From Paralichthys olivaceus (taxonomy: Eukaryota > Chordata > Actinopteri > Pleuronectiformes > Paralichthyidae), in the NCBI RefSeq assembly GCF_024713975.1, contig NC_091115.1, positions 3,876,501 through 3,940,500 on the forward strand: 64,000 nt of DNA, read 5' to 3'. The translations under genes were made by a program, and so were the position numbers. Positions 26,557-37,800 of this stretch are shown here, one piece after another. The notes beneath the pieces are model-generated. The model ran no database searches, was not told the DNA's origin, and saw only the letters and a list, made by a program, of their open reading frames with translations. Position 1 is the first letter of the stretch. Each line of letters opens with the position of its first letter.

Positions 26557-27460
26557 ACCAACAATTCTACATCACAAGCTAAAAGTCTAAAAGCTGATTC
26601 CAGGAGGCCGACTGAACCGCCTCGCTGGCGGATCAAGCAGTAATATAAATGTCTTAACATTTACATATGTAAAAAGCTAAATTATATATTAAAATGTGCA
26701 AATCAACATACATATACACTTTGACATACTTCTCTTCTCTAGATTCCTTTGCAAGGACAGTCGGATTCAACAGGAAGGATAGAAGATAAAAGAAAACAGG
26801 ACTGTGTGGAAAAATTAAAAGTGACACTGAGGAGGTTAATGAATGACGCAAAAATGGAGATTCGCGCCAGAGGCGGAGAGGAAATGTGACCTACTTGTTA
26901 ACATTCTAAGCGACCCTGTCAATCATTCTGTAATAAAGGTTCTGATTATAAACGGCAAAAAAAGCAAAGCAGCTGCAAAAGTAAGATAATTCAAATTAAC
27001 AACCACAGACACTGGATGGAAGGATGCATCCCTTACATTAAAACTGCAATTTGTAAACTTAAGCACAATCGAACTCCAGCAGACGTGGCAGCATGGAGAG
27101 TTGCTTCTCTTCAGTTATACTTTAGTGTTTTTGCAGTGAAATCAAATCAGGCAGAATAAATATAAAGTCAAGTGCTAAATTTCTGCTGTCAACCAGACAA
27201 ACAGCGTAAAGGTTTTTTGGTTCTCTGTCAAATTCCCACAAGTCGATGGATAATAACTTCAAACCATATAAATAACAGTTATTTAAATCCAAATATTTCC
27301 AAATTCGTAAAAAAATTATTATCCCAGGTGGAACATTTTAATTTTCTAGTTAATTAGTAACTTCTTGTACATTTGCACCTGCTTTGCTGTTTCTGTTGCA
27401 GCTATCCAAACCATAGTGTTACTGCCATGTGATGAATAGAAAATATTTCCGGCCCTCCAG

Positions 27461-30400
27461 CTACTTAAACTGTGGAATGAACTCGGACCAGCTGATGTTG
27501 GCCATACCCAGGTCGTCATCGTCCAGACAGGAGAAGCTAATGTCCACCAGTATCTTGCTCAAGCTGTCATTCATGGTATCGAGGACGAGACCCTCTGTGA
27601 TCGAGCGGTTAACGGGTGTGCCACCTCCTGCCTGGAGCAGCTCTCTGGAGCAGCTGCTCTGGTGGCCTTCGATGGGAGAGTCAGCTGGTCCTGTGACTCT
27701 GGAGGGAGCTGATGTGAGCAGCTCTCTGGGGGAGTTAAACAGGGGCCAGTCTTTAAATGGGGTGCTGCTGAAGCTGAATGTGGTGTAGTCGTGGCGGGGG
27801 GTGACGGCGGGACCACCCGGTGTGCGAATGGGGCTGAAATCCAGGAGGTTCTGGCTCCCTTTCCCCACAGGGGTCACCTTCCAGGGCTCCGGTATGGAGT
27901 TAGAGGGGGGCTTGCTGGGGGTGGAGGAGGTCAGTTGGCTGTTACTTTTTATGGGGGTCTTGAAGGAGAACTCCCGTTCGGGGCTGTGCTGCTCATGCTG
28001 CTGCTCGTCTACCTCAGTGTCTTGCATGTCGTGGAAAATGGAAGCATCGGAGGCGACGCCAGAGTCAAAGAAAGTGTTTTCAGGACAGAGGAGTACGGGC
28101 TCCTCGTGAACAGAGCGAATCAGACGCTGTTTGCGCCTGGAGCGGCTGGCTTGACTTTTTGGCGGGGCTTTGGGAGTCTCGCATTTAACCGGAACACATA
28201 CCGGCTCCTCCTTTATCTCCCTCGGATGGTCCTCGTTCTTCTCAGGATACAGAACCACAGCTGGAGCGTCACTTTTTGTCACCTGTCAGACAAACATACC
28301 ATTTAATTCACACACGTTTTAACAGAGAAATGTGAAATCTGTCCCGCACCAACCAATATTTCTCCCATATGACTTAAATGCTGAAATCGTGTGTTTGGAT
28401 TCATCCATCATTCTGGGGTGCACTGCAGAGACTTTACCTTAGGGGCTATCCGCACTCTCTTGGTTCCTCGTGAAATGTTCCGTTTCTGCTGCGAGGATAA
28501 CAGGGGAAACGGGGCCGACGAGGACGGCAGGTAGACAGAGGATGTGACTGGGAGCTGGATCGGGACCAAGTACGAGTCGGTTCGAGGGAGGAGAGGTTTC
28601 ATCTTTCTCTCTGAACGGAGAGAAGACAGCAACAAATCAGAGGAGGACATTTTAAAAATATTAACATTTCTGTCCATTTGCCTGCTTCAATCTGCTGTCC
28701 CCGTCTCCCCAGTTAACTGTACTTAAGTCCTGTCCGTCCGTGTTAACTCACCAGAGCCGTTTTGTGTCTTTCGTGCATCAGGAAGCAACTTCTTCTGTTG
28801 CTGTGAAAAAAAAAGAACAAAATAATTACATCCCTTTACTGTGCCCTCTAACTTTTGACCATACATTACTGACAACCTGTGAAAAGAGCACAACTTCTCT
28901 TATGTCTGTCCCTACTTTGCACATGTTTCAGTGTGCATGTCCACTGAAAGCAGACTAGTCCATCACTGTGAAATCTGCCTCTCTGCTGTTCATGCCATCT
29001 CCCCCTGCAACAAAAAGTTTTCTCTCCTAAACTCTGAGGTTTCCACTGCATTCGTTGGATCTTCTGACTTTTCTGTCTCTTCATCTGCTGCCTGACTGAA
29101 AAGCTGAAAACTGTTCCTGGAGAGCTGAAAGTAGAGTAAACCAGTCTTACTTGATGGGGAAATAAAAGCATTGGCACTGGGACAGGAGCCGTCATTGGGT
29201 CACTACCAGGCTGTGGAGAGGGGTGTGAAGGGAGAAGGGGAAAATACAGACAATGGAAAACATTGAAATCCAAAATTAGTCGAAGGTGACATAAAGTTTT
29301 ATAACTGCAAAACCATGGATAACAATGATGACGCTTTAGTGAAAAGTTGTGCTCACCTTGTAAATCTGATCAAGAGTGAGACATCGATTTGCCTCAGGCC
29401 GGATGGTCCAGAAAGAAACTTTACCATCCAGGGACGTGTCACGAATGAACATGTCATGCAGAGAGAGGTTATGGCGGATGGAATTCTATAATAATAGATA
29501 AGAACAATCTTTAATGCATGTTTCTTTGTCATCCGTTGTGGTATATGTGGCCCTGAATTACAGATTGTATTCTTTAGTTCTATAGTACCTTCCATCCTGG
29601 TTTGGCCACCTCTCTAAAGTAAGGGAAGTGGTCCTCGATCCAAGTGTAAATCTCTTTCAGCGTCATCCTTCTGTTCTTCTGACTGTTGATGGCAAACTGG
29701 ATCATGGCCATGTAGGAGTATGGTGGCCTCTCTGACATGGGTTGTTGAACAGCATCTTTATTGGCTGGTTTATCGTGTGCCTGTAGAGAAAAGGAATTAA
29801 AACACAGAGAAGACTATAAAATGGTGCCCAACAGAGATTTCTACTGAATCTCACACGTGTAAAATGTGATTTCTCGGGGAGGTTCATAAATGAGCAAAAT
29901 AAACTTGTAGGTGTCTAGTTTGCGTGACTGGACATTATTTCACTCGTTACCACCATAAAAACTGAAACTGATGTTGGTTTTCTTACATTTTTTTTGACTA
30001 TTTGAAATATTAAACATTTGAAAATAAAATACCTCAGACAAAACGTTTAATTCCGTGATCATCAATTAATATCCAATCTAGCAGCAGCATTTTCTACAGT
30101 CCACATTCCATGCAGACCAATGTTAATCACATGCTGTGTTAGCATTTCAGATGCAGACAGTTAAAGGACAGTGTTGAGTCACGCCTGAGATCAGAGTTCC
30201 TCCCACAGAAGCAGCTGTTGACACACCAACATTAACTAACTAATGAGAAGCAGCAGCTGACCTGAAGAGCTTGTACATCTGGGTCTCGGTTCTCTTTGCC
30301 GGTCACCTGCTTGGGAGCAGCTGGATCCAGGGTAGATGTGCTCATTCTGCCCAGCCACTGAATGTTGGTGAGGCTGTCGTCTAAAGGGCGACAATCCAGT

Positions 30401-30948
30401 TCCTTGTTCACTAAAAAGAAAATAACTAAAAACATTAGGGCTTAAACAAAGAAGATAATAAGAATAATGTGAAAAAATAATCTTAGATCCTTACATGATT
30501 TAATTCCAGAGAGCGGTTTAGCATCAGGGGATTTGTGCATAGGTTCCACTTTCACTGGTTGTCCATCTGGACTTACTGTGGAGATGCCATCCACTTCAGC
30601 AGCAGTCTGACAAAAGGATCCATTGCTGCAGCTGCTGTTCTCACTCAGAAGGATGAACTTGTTAGGTCCCTGGGCGCCACACTCTTTGCCTTTGGCAGTG
30701 AGGGCCCCGATGACACTTTGCAGGTCGGCTGTCTTGGAGATGACGACGACCTGAGTGTCAGACAAAGAGGGGTGATTCATGATGCGGACCCCGGCAGGGA
30801 AGCACCGGCTCGCATCCGGTTTCGTGGATTCTTCCGAGCCCGACGCAGCGAACTGGCTTTGTGATGCAGCTGCTGTTGTTGCATCATTTTGCTGAAAGGG
30901 CAGCTTCCTTCTTTTGAGGATCAGGGGTCTCCTTGGGCTCTGTCTCAT
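27461..30948 (-). CDS. foxm1: Forkhead box protein M1, 8 coding exons, 675 aa
   Basis: Coding exons in transcript order: 30948-30495, 30410-30262, 29780-29589, 29485-29357, 29210-29151, 28800-28752, 28610-28438, 28282-27461. Phases join without a stop. Foxm1 is the forkhead transcription factor that drives G2/M genes in proliferating cells. The N-terminus begins MRQSPRRPLILKRRKLP, as in human FOXM1, followed by the conserved repressor-domain stretch GPNKFILLSE. A KEN degron motif is at 190-192. The forkhead domain spans about 218-308, with ERPPYSYMAMIQFAIN and the recognition helix NSIRHNLSLHDMF starting at N266. The C-terminal transactivation end LSKILVDISF...NISWSEFIPQFK matches the human end. 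It is shorter than human FOXM1 (about 760-800 aa). The first coding exon starts at a 30991 acceptor, so a 5' UTR exon lies upstream; the best donor is at 31388 (CAG|GTAAAC on the minus strand). Rhno1 is divergently transcribed on the far side. Confidence 0.97.
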
Positions 30949-31387
30949 GGTCAGCAGATCATTGAAAAGCTGCTTGTTCTTCACTGGAATTCTGTACAAA
31001 GCAAAAGCACAAATAGTTGACGCAGAAATACATATTGTCACAAAGACGGCTAAACAATAACTCTCAGTAACTTGTTTCTAAATATATGTTTGACCTAACT
31101 CCTCTACAATATTACTGACATGCTCATTGAATACACACAATGCAGGTTAACATGTCCTCACAATAATAAATAAACAATGAAGTTGATCCCTCCATTTAAC
31201 ATGATGCTGAATCAATATATTTCCATTCTTCTCCATTTCTACTATAATGATTTGTGTCTAATTCGATTTTATTCTACGTTTTTGCTTTTTAACATGAAGC
31301 ACATCGAGTCACATATGAAATGTGCTAAATAAATAAACTTGGCATCTCATCTTCACCAACTAGTTTAACCGGTAGATTAACGTTTAC

Positions 31388-31480
31388 CTGCTGGTGGAGT
31401 CGGTACGAAGCTACTTGCTCGCTAGCTGCTAGCCTGGTTTCAGAGCTTTGCTCCTTTTCGCTGATTGATTTAGAAACGAA
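31388..31480 (-). other. foxm1: Putative foxm1 5' UTR exon (right edge approximate)
   Basis: On the minus strand a good donor (CAG|GTAAAC) ends at 31388. The next acceptor (tttgtacag) opens the foxm1 start-codon exon at 30991, giving a 400-bp intron. The 31,390-31,600 stretch is richer in CpG than its surroundings. I see no TATA box. The transcription start could instead be near 32,300, beside the CCAAT/E2F cluster, with one more spliced leader; the sequence alone does not decide. Confidence 0.45.
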
Positions 31481-32362
31481 GAAAAAACTAAATCCTCACT
31501 GGAAAAGAAATAAACACATAAAGGTTCAAATGGACCCAGAGATGAGACTCGGCTCCTCGTCGCTCGTATTTCAGCTCCTCGGCTCTGGACAAGTTTCTGT
31601 TTCCGTGAATCAGTTGATCCAGAACAACAGACGTTATTATTAGTGACGTGTTTTGTTTAACGTTTTCTGCCAAAAACCCACATTGAATAAAGACAATCAG
31701 GACAACAAAGAGATCCACAAACACCCTTCGATGTGAGGACGTGTCGGTTTGTGCAGCTGCTTCGTGTAGGCTACGAGGGGCGGTGCAATCATACATAATT
31801 ACCTTTTTTTTTTAATCTCACCGAGTGATGTATTGTTTACTTAAACCACGCCGAATCACACAACTCCGTGTAATTGTTGATAAAACGTCACAAAATGTTT
31901 GCATTACCGTGCACAAGCGAGTAGGATGTGGCGAAAACGTTAAAATAGCAAGTTTCGGAGATTGAATTCAATACGAGATTAATCGGTGGAACGACGGCGA
32001 CACATCGTGCCGCTGAATGCATGAAACGACCTCTCGTGTCTCCGTACGCCTGAATGAATCGCTGGTTACGAGCTGCTGCAACAAGATAGCCGACATTACA
32101 GCTTTCTCTTAATGTGACAGGGATGCTAGGGTTAGCAACGTTAGCAAGGAGGCCAGTCGCCTGCGCTATTGTGACGAACGGAGACAAACCTTCACATTAC
32201 TGCGATGATTCGGGTTCTTCCGCTCGACCTGCTGCCGCTGCCGGTGATTAGAGTCTGTGTTTTCATTCAGCGTGGAGTCCGATAATCCAGATAATCCATG
32301 ATATGAGTAGAAGAAAGCACCTTCTTTTATTTACATGTCGTCTGCAGGAGCCCGGAGACGTT

Positions 32363-32560
32363 TTTGAATTTTGGCGCTGCCCCCGTCCCGCTGTGATCAC
32401 GTGGCGCGGAACTCCACCAATGGCAGCTCGACGGGAAGAACGCGGCGCAGCCAATCGGAGACGAGGATGCAGGAAACCGGGAAATGATTTGTAACGCGAG
32501 GAAAGCGAAACAAAAAAAAAGTTAAACAGAGTTAAACAACAACAACAACGGAGTGATCCA
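32363..32560. promoter_or_regulatory. foxm1/rhno1 divergent promoter core: CHR-like, E2F and two CCAAT boxes
   Basis: CpG-rich stretch between the divergent genes. TTTGAA (CHR-like) lies at 32363-32368 and a consensus E2F site TTTGGCGC at 32370-32377. Read toward foxm1 this is GCGCC, four bases, TTCAAA, the spacing of a CDE/CHR module. CCAAT boxes sit at 32417-32421 and 32451-32455, 34 bp apart, close to the NF-Y spacing known in cell-cycle promoters. The first rhno1 exon follows, ending at 32626. FOXM1 and RHNO1 are known to share a bidirectional promoter in human. Confidence 0.65.
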
Positions 32561-32782
32561 CTTCACACGCATGTGTGTTAGCGACATGCGATGACGCGTG
32601 TGTCTCATGTAAGGAACCAAACGAAGGTAAGTTTAATATTCAGGCTTTAACTACGATTGGAAACGTAAACAGCGTAAACAGCTGATTGTGCACGCACGGT
32701 GTTGTGTCGGTGTGCAAAATGTTTTAACGGGGTTTTTATCTGTGTTTTCATTCACCCAGCTGGACGGGAATGATTTCTATTA

Positions 32783-33736
32783 ATGCCCCGTAAAGCCTCA
32801 AAGACTGGGAAGCCTCCATTGCTGTTTCTGGAGCGACCACTGAACGGAGCCAGACTCCAGAATGTGCCCGATGTGCGAGCAGCTCTTCAACCCAAAGAGT
32901 TCTTCACAGAGACTCAAGCACACAGCAGCTCCACTCTTAATTCATGGGTAAGTTGTTGATATGAGCTTTCTGTGCAGTCATTTTCACCGCTTAATATGAA
33001 TATTATATGATTTTAAATCTTTCAGGTAAGCCCACAATTTGACACCTCACTCGCAGCTGCACTTCCAGCAAGAAGAGGGAGGAGGAAATGTCATTCTACC
33101 ACAAGCATCCTTGACCGTAGCAGTCAGCTGTCCAGGAAAACCAGTGTGTGCAAGTTCCCCTCATTATCGTTCCAGACAAGGTCAAGAGACCATCAACCGA
33201 AGAGCACACGCGCAAAGAAAGCCACAGAGTCGGCTGTTGTGTCTGATGCAGGAGATCAGCCACATGGATCATGCCGAATCAAAAAGGCAGTTTCAAGTGC
33301 ACAGCACATAGACACACCAAAGAGACAGTCTGCCTCAAGAAGGACAAAGAAAGTGGAGAGAGTTTCTGATGGTGCAGCATCCACTAGCAGATGTGTTGAC
33401 CCAGCTGAAGCCTCATCTGTTCGAGGGGAGAGATGCACAATTCAAGCAGACGCTGCTTCAACACCTGCCGCTGCTGAGTTTAGCAGCATCGGTCCAGCAC
33501 CTGATGTGGACACTCCAAAACTGATACAAGAAGGGAGCAGTTGTCCCTATTCCCCCTCCATACACTTGCTACAGGCTCATTCACCGCCAAGTAATCAGCC
33601 ACCTGACATTTTGGTGGCTAACACACCAGAGGAGGATTATGGTTTGAAGGTGACATGGAGGAAGAGGAAGGGTCTGATGCTGCTGTTAAAAGAGCGAGGT
33701 CATCTCTCTGATTCACATGTGTTCATTCACAGCTGA
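32783..33736 (+). CDS. rhno1: RAD9-HUS1-RAD1 interacting nuclear orphan 1, 2 coding exons, 291 aa
   Basis: Coding exons 32783-32947 and 33026-33736. Rhno1 binds the 9-1-1 clamp and TOPBP1 and supports ATR signalling at stalled forks. The protein is mostly disordered, basic and Ser/Thr-rich. Family hallmarks are the 9-1-1-binding motif NSWVSPQFDT, split by the intron between W55 and V56, the KFPSLSF block, and the C-terminus NTPEEDYGLKVTWRKRKGLM...LLKERGHLS, which aligns with the human end. It is longer than human RHNO1 (238 aa) by extra low-complexity sequence in the middle. A non-coding first exon ends at 32626 (AAG|GTAAGT) and the second begins at 32760. A short upstream ATG at 32770 reads eight codons out of frame to a TAA that overlaps the real start. 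The polyadenylation signal is probably AATAAA at 34001. Confidence 0.93.
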
Positions 33737-34620
33737 TGTTTAGGTTTGGTGAGAAGAGAATCAGGCAATAATGTCAACGGAGAAGAAACACCTGTAATCC
33801 ACTGGACAACTTCTGTGATCAGAATTCTCTATGAAGCATTTTACTGAACTGAATTGAGCTTCTGCCTCATAAAATGCTTGTCCCACAGGACGTTACTGAC
33901 TGTTTTCTATTTATTTTGATTCAATTAAATGAAAAGCCAAGGAGGTAATGAAATAACCGCCTCACCCATCCTGTCTGTATAAGAGTGAAATCAAATGCCT
34001 AATAAATCAGATTATAGGTCTAATTACTGCAGTATCCACGGAGCAAGCTTTTCTTCTGAGAATATGTTTACATAGATTACACTTATACTGATAGTGTTGC
34101 AAATGGAAAGCAAGCCTTGTTTTCAAATTGCTACCTCGAGCAGAAGAACCCCTGTTAATAGTTATTTAAATACTTCCCCATTTAAATAACCATATACGTA
34201 TCAGGGCTATGCCTGCATGATCTATAACTGACATCCCCTTAGCTTTGTCAATGACATGCAGTCGTAGTTTTGATAAGAGCGAGTGCTGCGGAGGGATTAC
34301 GTCAAATAAACATCATGCGTTACAACAGAAGAGACGTGGAGTAAATATAAGTGTACAGAGAAAGATGAGGATTTTTGGTAAGGGGGCAGCAGGTAGCTTT
34401 TATGCGTTTGTAAAAATGACACGTACAAGCAAAATACACTGTTGAATAAAAAAACTTGAGGCTGTCATGCTTTTAAGAAACCAGACTCCTGCAGGTCCTA
34501 CAGAGCTGCATGTTGCCATGGTTGCCGGTCACAGCAGATAGAGAGGAATATAATCTTTATATTTTTCTGTGACAATAGGTTTTTTTCTTTTCATCCTCGT
34601 CAGTGAAAAAGACAGAGAAC
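33737..34620 (+). other. rhno1 3' UTR and spacer to tulp3
   Basis: AT-rich non-coding sequence. The first 270 bases are the likely rhno1 3' UTR. The rest shows no open frame of interest. A direct repeat GTTGCC-ATG-GTTGCC at 34512-34526 resembles two RFX half-sites near the tulp3 promoter. Confidence 0.5.
34001..34006 (+). promoter_or_regulatory. rhno1: Candidate rhno1 polyadenylation signal (AATAAA)
   Basis: First AATAAA found downstream of the rhno1 stop (265 bp into the 3' UTR) and well before the tulp3 promoter. Confidence 0.5.
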
Positions 34621-34629
34621 TCTGTACTC

Positions 34630-34813
34630 TCTCTCTCCTCCTCCTCCTCCTCCTCTCGAACGCATCCTCCAATCAGCCTCCACCTAAGATCGCGGCCGGC
34701 CAATGGCAGCGCGTCTTCTTGGTGTGCTCGGTAACTAAGGACCGTGGTGACATCGGTTCTCCGCAGACCGTGAACCGCCGCACGAGGATCTTCCTTAGCA
34801 ACCGTGGACGAAC
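34630..34813 (+). promoter_or_regulatory. tulp3: tulp3 promoter with paired CCAAT boxes
   Basis: CpG-rich DNA directly upstream of the tulp3 ATG, after a CTC/CCT pyrimidine tract at about 34627-34655. CCAAT boxes lie at 34669-34673 and 34700-34704, 31 bp apart. A TTAGCAAC element (RFX X-box half-site) lies just before the ATG at about 34795-34802. CpG richness continues into the first intron to about 35200. There is no TATA box. Confidence 0.6.
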
Positions 34814-37800
34814 ATGAGTTACTACAGCATAAGGTAAAAACAAATCAAATACAACTTTCGTTTCGTTGTGTTCGTCAAACTGCTGCTCGAGAAGCTAACC
34901 GGCGGCTCTTCCGGTTTTTTTTGGGTTTGTTTTTGTTTTCCTTCCCCCGAGAAACTTAACTCTCGCCCGCAACTTTCTCCCGAGCCGCCGCTGCGTCCAG
35001 GCGGCTAACGCTAGCTGCTTCTAACGGTAATAAGCTAGCTGCTTACAGTCCCACAGCTGGCGGGCGAAAAACAAAAATGACAGCAGCCGTGCGAGGAGCG
35101 GGTCCCTCGGTTCGACGATTAGCGGTGGTCCCTGGACACCGAGCTCAGCGAGGCAGCTAACGCCCGTAACACTGCAGCCGTAGTCGGCGTGTGTGTATGT
35201 GTGGGGGGGAACTACTGCACATTTGAGGCCACACGATGGAGAAGAAACATTCAGCTGTAACAACAATAAGCTAGCTCAACTAACCACTCTGCTAAATGTA
35301 CGTGTCCTCAGTCCCATGAGAGTTGAGAAAACGCAACGCCACCGTAAATAATTCTGTACATGTCGATCCATGTTGAGTCACATCTCTTTATTTAACATCT
35401 ATGGTCTTGTCATTACACATAATGCGTCGAGAGCAATGTCCTTATCTATTCATTGGAATTAGTAGACGTGTAAATACATGTGGTGTTTTATACTGTTTCA
35501 TATTTTACGCTTTATTCTCTACACTGACTGTTGCACCACCATTTAACAGACTCTTTTAGTCTGATGCACAACTTTTTGTTAGTTATCTTTAAATCTGTAT
35601 TTATATTTGGCTTCAATACTCTGCCTGGGCTTCTTGTGTCTTTCAATCTCCTCCGCATATTGTATTGTCAGTATCTCCATAAGCACATACTTCCTCACGG
35701 TGACAGCTTTGAGGTATCTATCTTTAAATAGACACCTCATCACTGTTTGATATAAATGATTTGCATCACAGGCTGAGGTATAGCAGCTTCTCCAGTTGCT
35801 CTCCGTGTAGCTTTGTGTTTGAATGCAGTGAGACGGAAAACACACATGAAAACAACGACATGGTTTGCATGTCGTGTTTGAGCACGTCTGCCTGTAGCCG
35901 CTGTCTGTGCTGTGTCAAAGCATTCCTGTACAGTTGTTGGCGTCCACATCATCCAAATGAGCCATAGACCCATAAATGAACTCAGTCAGTAGATGATTTT
36001 TTCTTGTCATGTGTTGTTTATTTGAAAGTTACACAGAATGTGTCCCCAGCTTTCCATCTCTTCCCCCAAAACAACCACGGACAGTACATTCATTTTTAAA
36101 ATTTATAACTTGCCCCATGCTATATAAAGATAGTGGTGCTACTGAAGCCAGAACTAAATGTGAACAGGAGCTGGGGATGGAGCTATGCCCAGAGCTTCAT
36201 ACCTACGGGAATTCTTTTTTAAAAGAATGTCCCTTTTACTTAACTTCAATAGTTGCAGTCACATCTGTCATAGCCAGTGGTATGAAGCTCTTACTGCCAA
36301 GACTCCTGTTGTATCCCAATGCCTCAAAGATATTTTTAAAATTGAAAAACTGAAATATTCACTGAGCGGCTCAAGGGGAGAATTGTTTTTGCTTCACGGT
36401 TTGGAGCACTTGCCTTGTGTACCTATGTACTTATTCGTTTTTGTTTGGTCTTCCCCTCTCTTTACCTGTTGAGTTTGTATGTAAGGTGCATGATCACTCC
36501 CAGCTACTGTCAGCTAGAATGTGATTTAGGTGAGGATGTGCTTCTTGTAATGTTTGGGTGTTAGTAATCTGATTGGGTTGTTACACATCTTTTTGCATGT
36601 TTTGTACAAATATGGGGAACGCAAACGTCACCTTTGAGATATATTGTACACTACCCCCACCCTGATTGAATGTAACATTTAGCAGAGGCTAGTATAGTCA
36701 CACTCAACACAGATTGGCCTCAGCATTGGGCGTCAGTGCTTCCTGCAGCTTTCCTCTGACATATACTCGACAGGTCACACAAACAGGTGTTGGACAAAAA
36801 GGGTCCTATATGCTTCTGTGTGTGCACGATGGAAGCTGCACAATTTCAAACACTGGAGCAGAGGTCTGCTTTCATTTTGCAAGGAGATAGAAATCAAAGT
36901 AGCTCCCACCTTTTCCTGTTACAGTTGCAGTCTGATTATTTGATTTTATCACACACGTAGAAGTATTCAAAGTTCAAAGTATTGTTTATAACATTATACC
37001 GATGATGAAAAGCTATTTTCTTTACAAATGATTTCACAAATCAGTATGTTTCTTGCTTTATCCAGGATTATTCTTGTTAAATTGTCTTTGTAATGAATAA
37101 ATGCTTATTGGTGCCGCTGTTCTTCAGTTACTTCTTGCAATAGAAAACAAATTTGTAGAGCTACCACCATATTTATGTTTTCCCCAGATGTCTTGCAAGC
37201 ATTGCGATCTTACCCAAGGAAAAGTTTTGGCCTTGTTACTGTGTCGGTTTAGTAATGTGAGACACAGCCATGGTCTCATTCCTGATCAGCTCACCAGCTG
37301 TGATGTACACAGTTTGTGTTAGTTCACAGATGTCTGTCGCAGCTTTTGTAATGATCAGCCTTGAAAGGCAGTTAAATTAGGTATTCTATTATTTACTTCT
37401 CATTAATCTCTCACAATTGCGTTAATCTTATTATTCTTGTTAATTTTATTATCATTACTCATTCGTGAAAGTGCGTCAGTGCAAATAACAAGATCTCTTG
37501 AAATATTTTCTCCCTTTCAAGTGAACTGGTGACTGTAAGGTCAGAGGGAAGTGTTCTCTGGTTGTCAACAACTGTCAAGAGCTGACACACTGAGTAGAGA
37601 CAGTTTTCATAACAGCATCACAAGTGTAAAGTTGCAAAGCCCCCTAACATGAGTGTATTTTCAGTGGGAGGCTGATAAAAATGTCTCCTTCTTTCTGTTG
37701 CACTGTAATAACACTGCAGGCTTGCTGTGTAGTCTGTCACACATATCAGCTGAAACGTAATGATAACCAACAGATAACAGGTCCATTGCTGTCTGTTACT

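Larger units (their letters stand above)
25500..27460 (-). other. Spacer and foxm1 3' UTR
   Basis: Non-coding AT-rich DNA between the slc7a11-like stop and the foxm1 stop. The right 0.9-1.4 kb is probably foxm1 3' UTR. No other gene seen. Confidence 0.55.

Noticed and set aside
27791..28306. 171-aa plus-strand frame
   Set aside because: Antisense shadow of the long last foxm1 exon.
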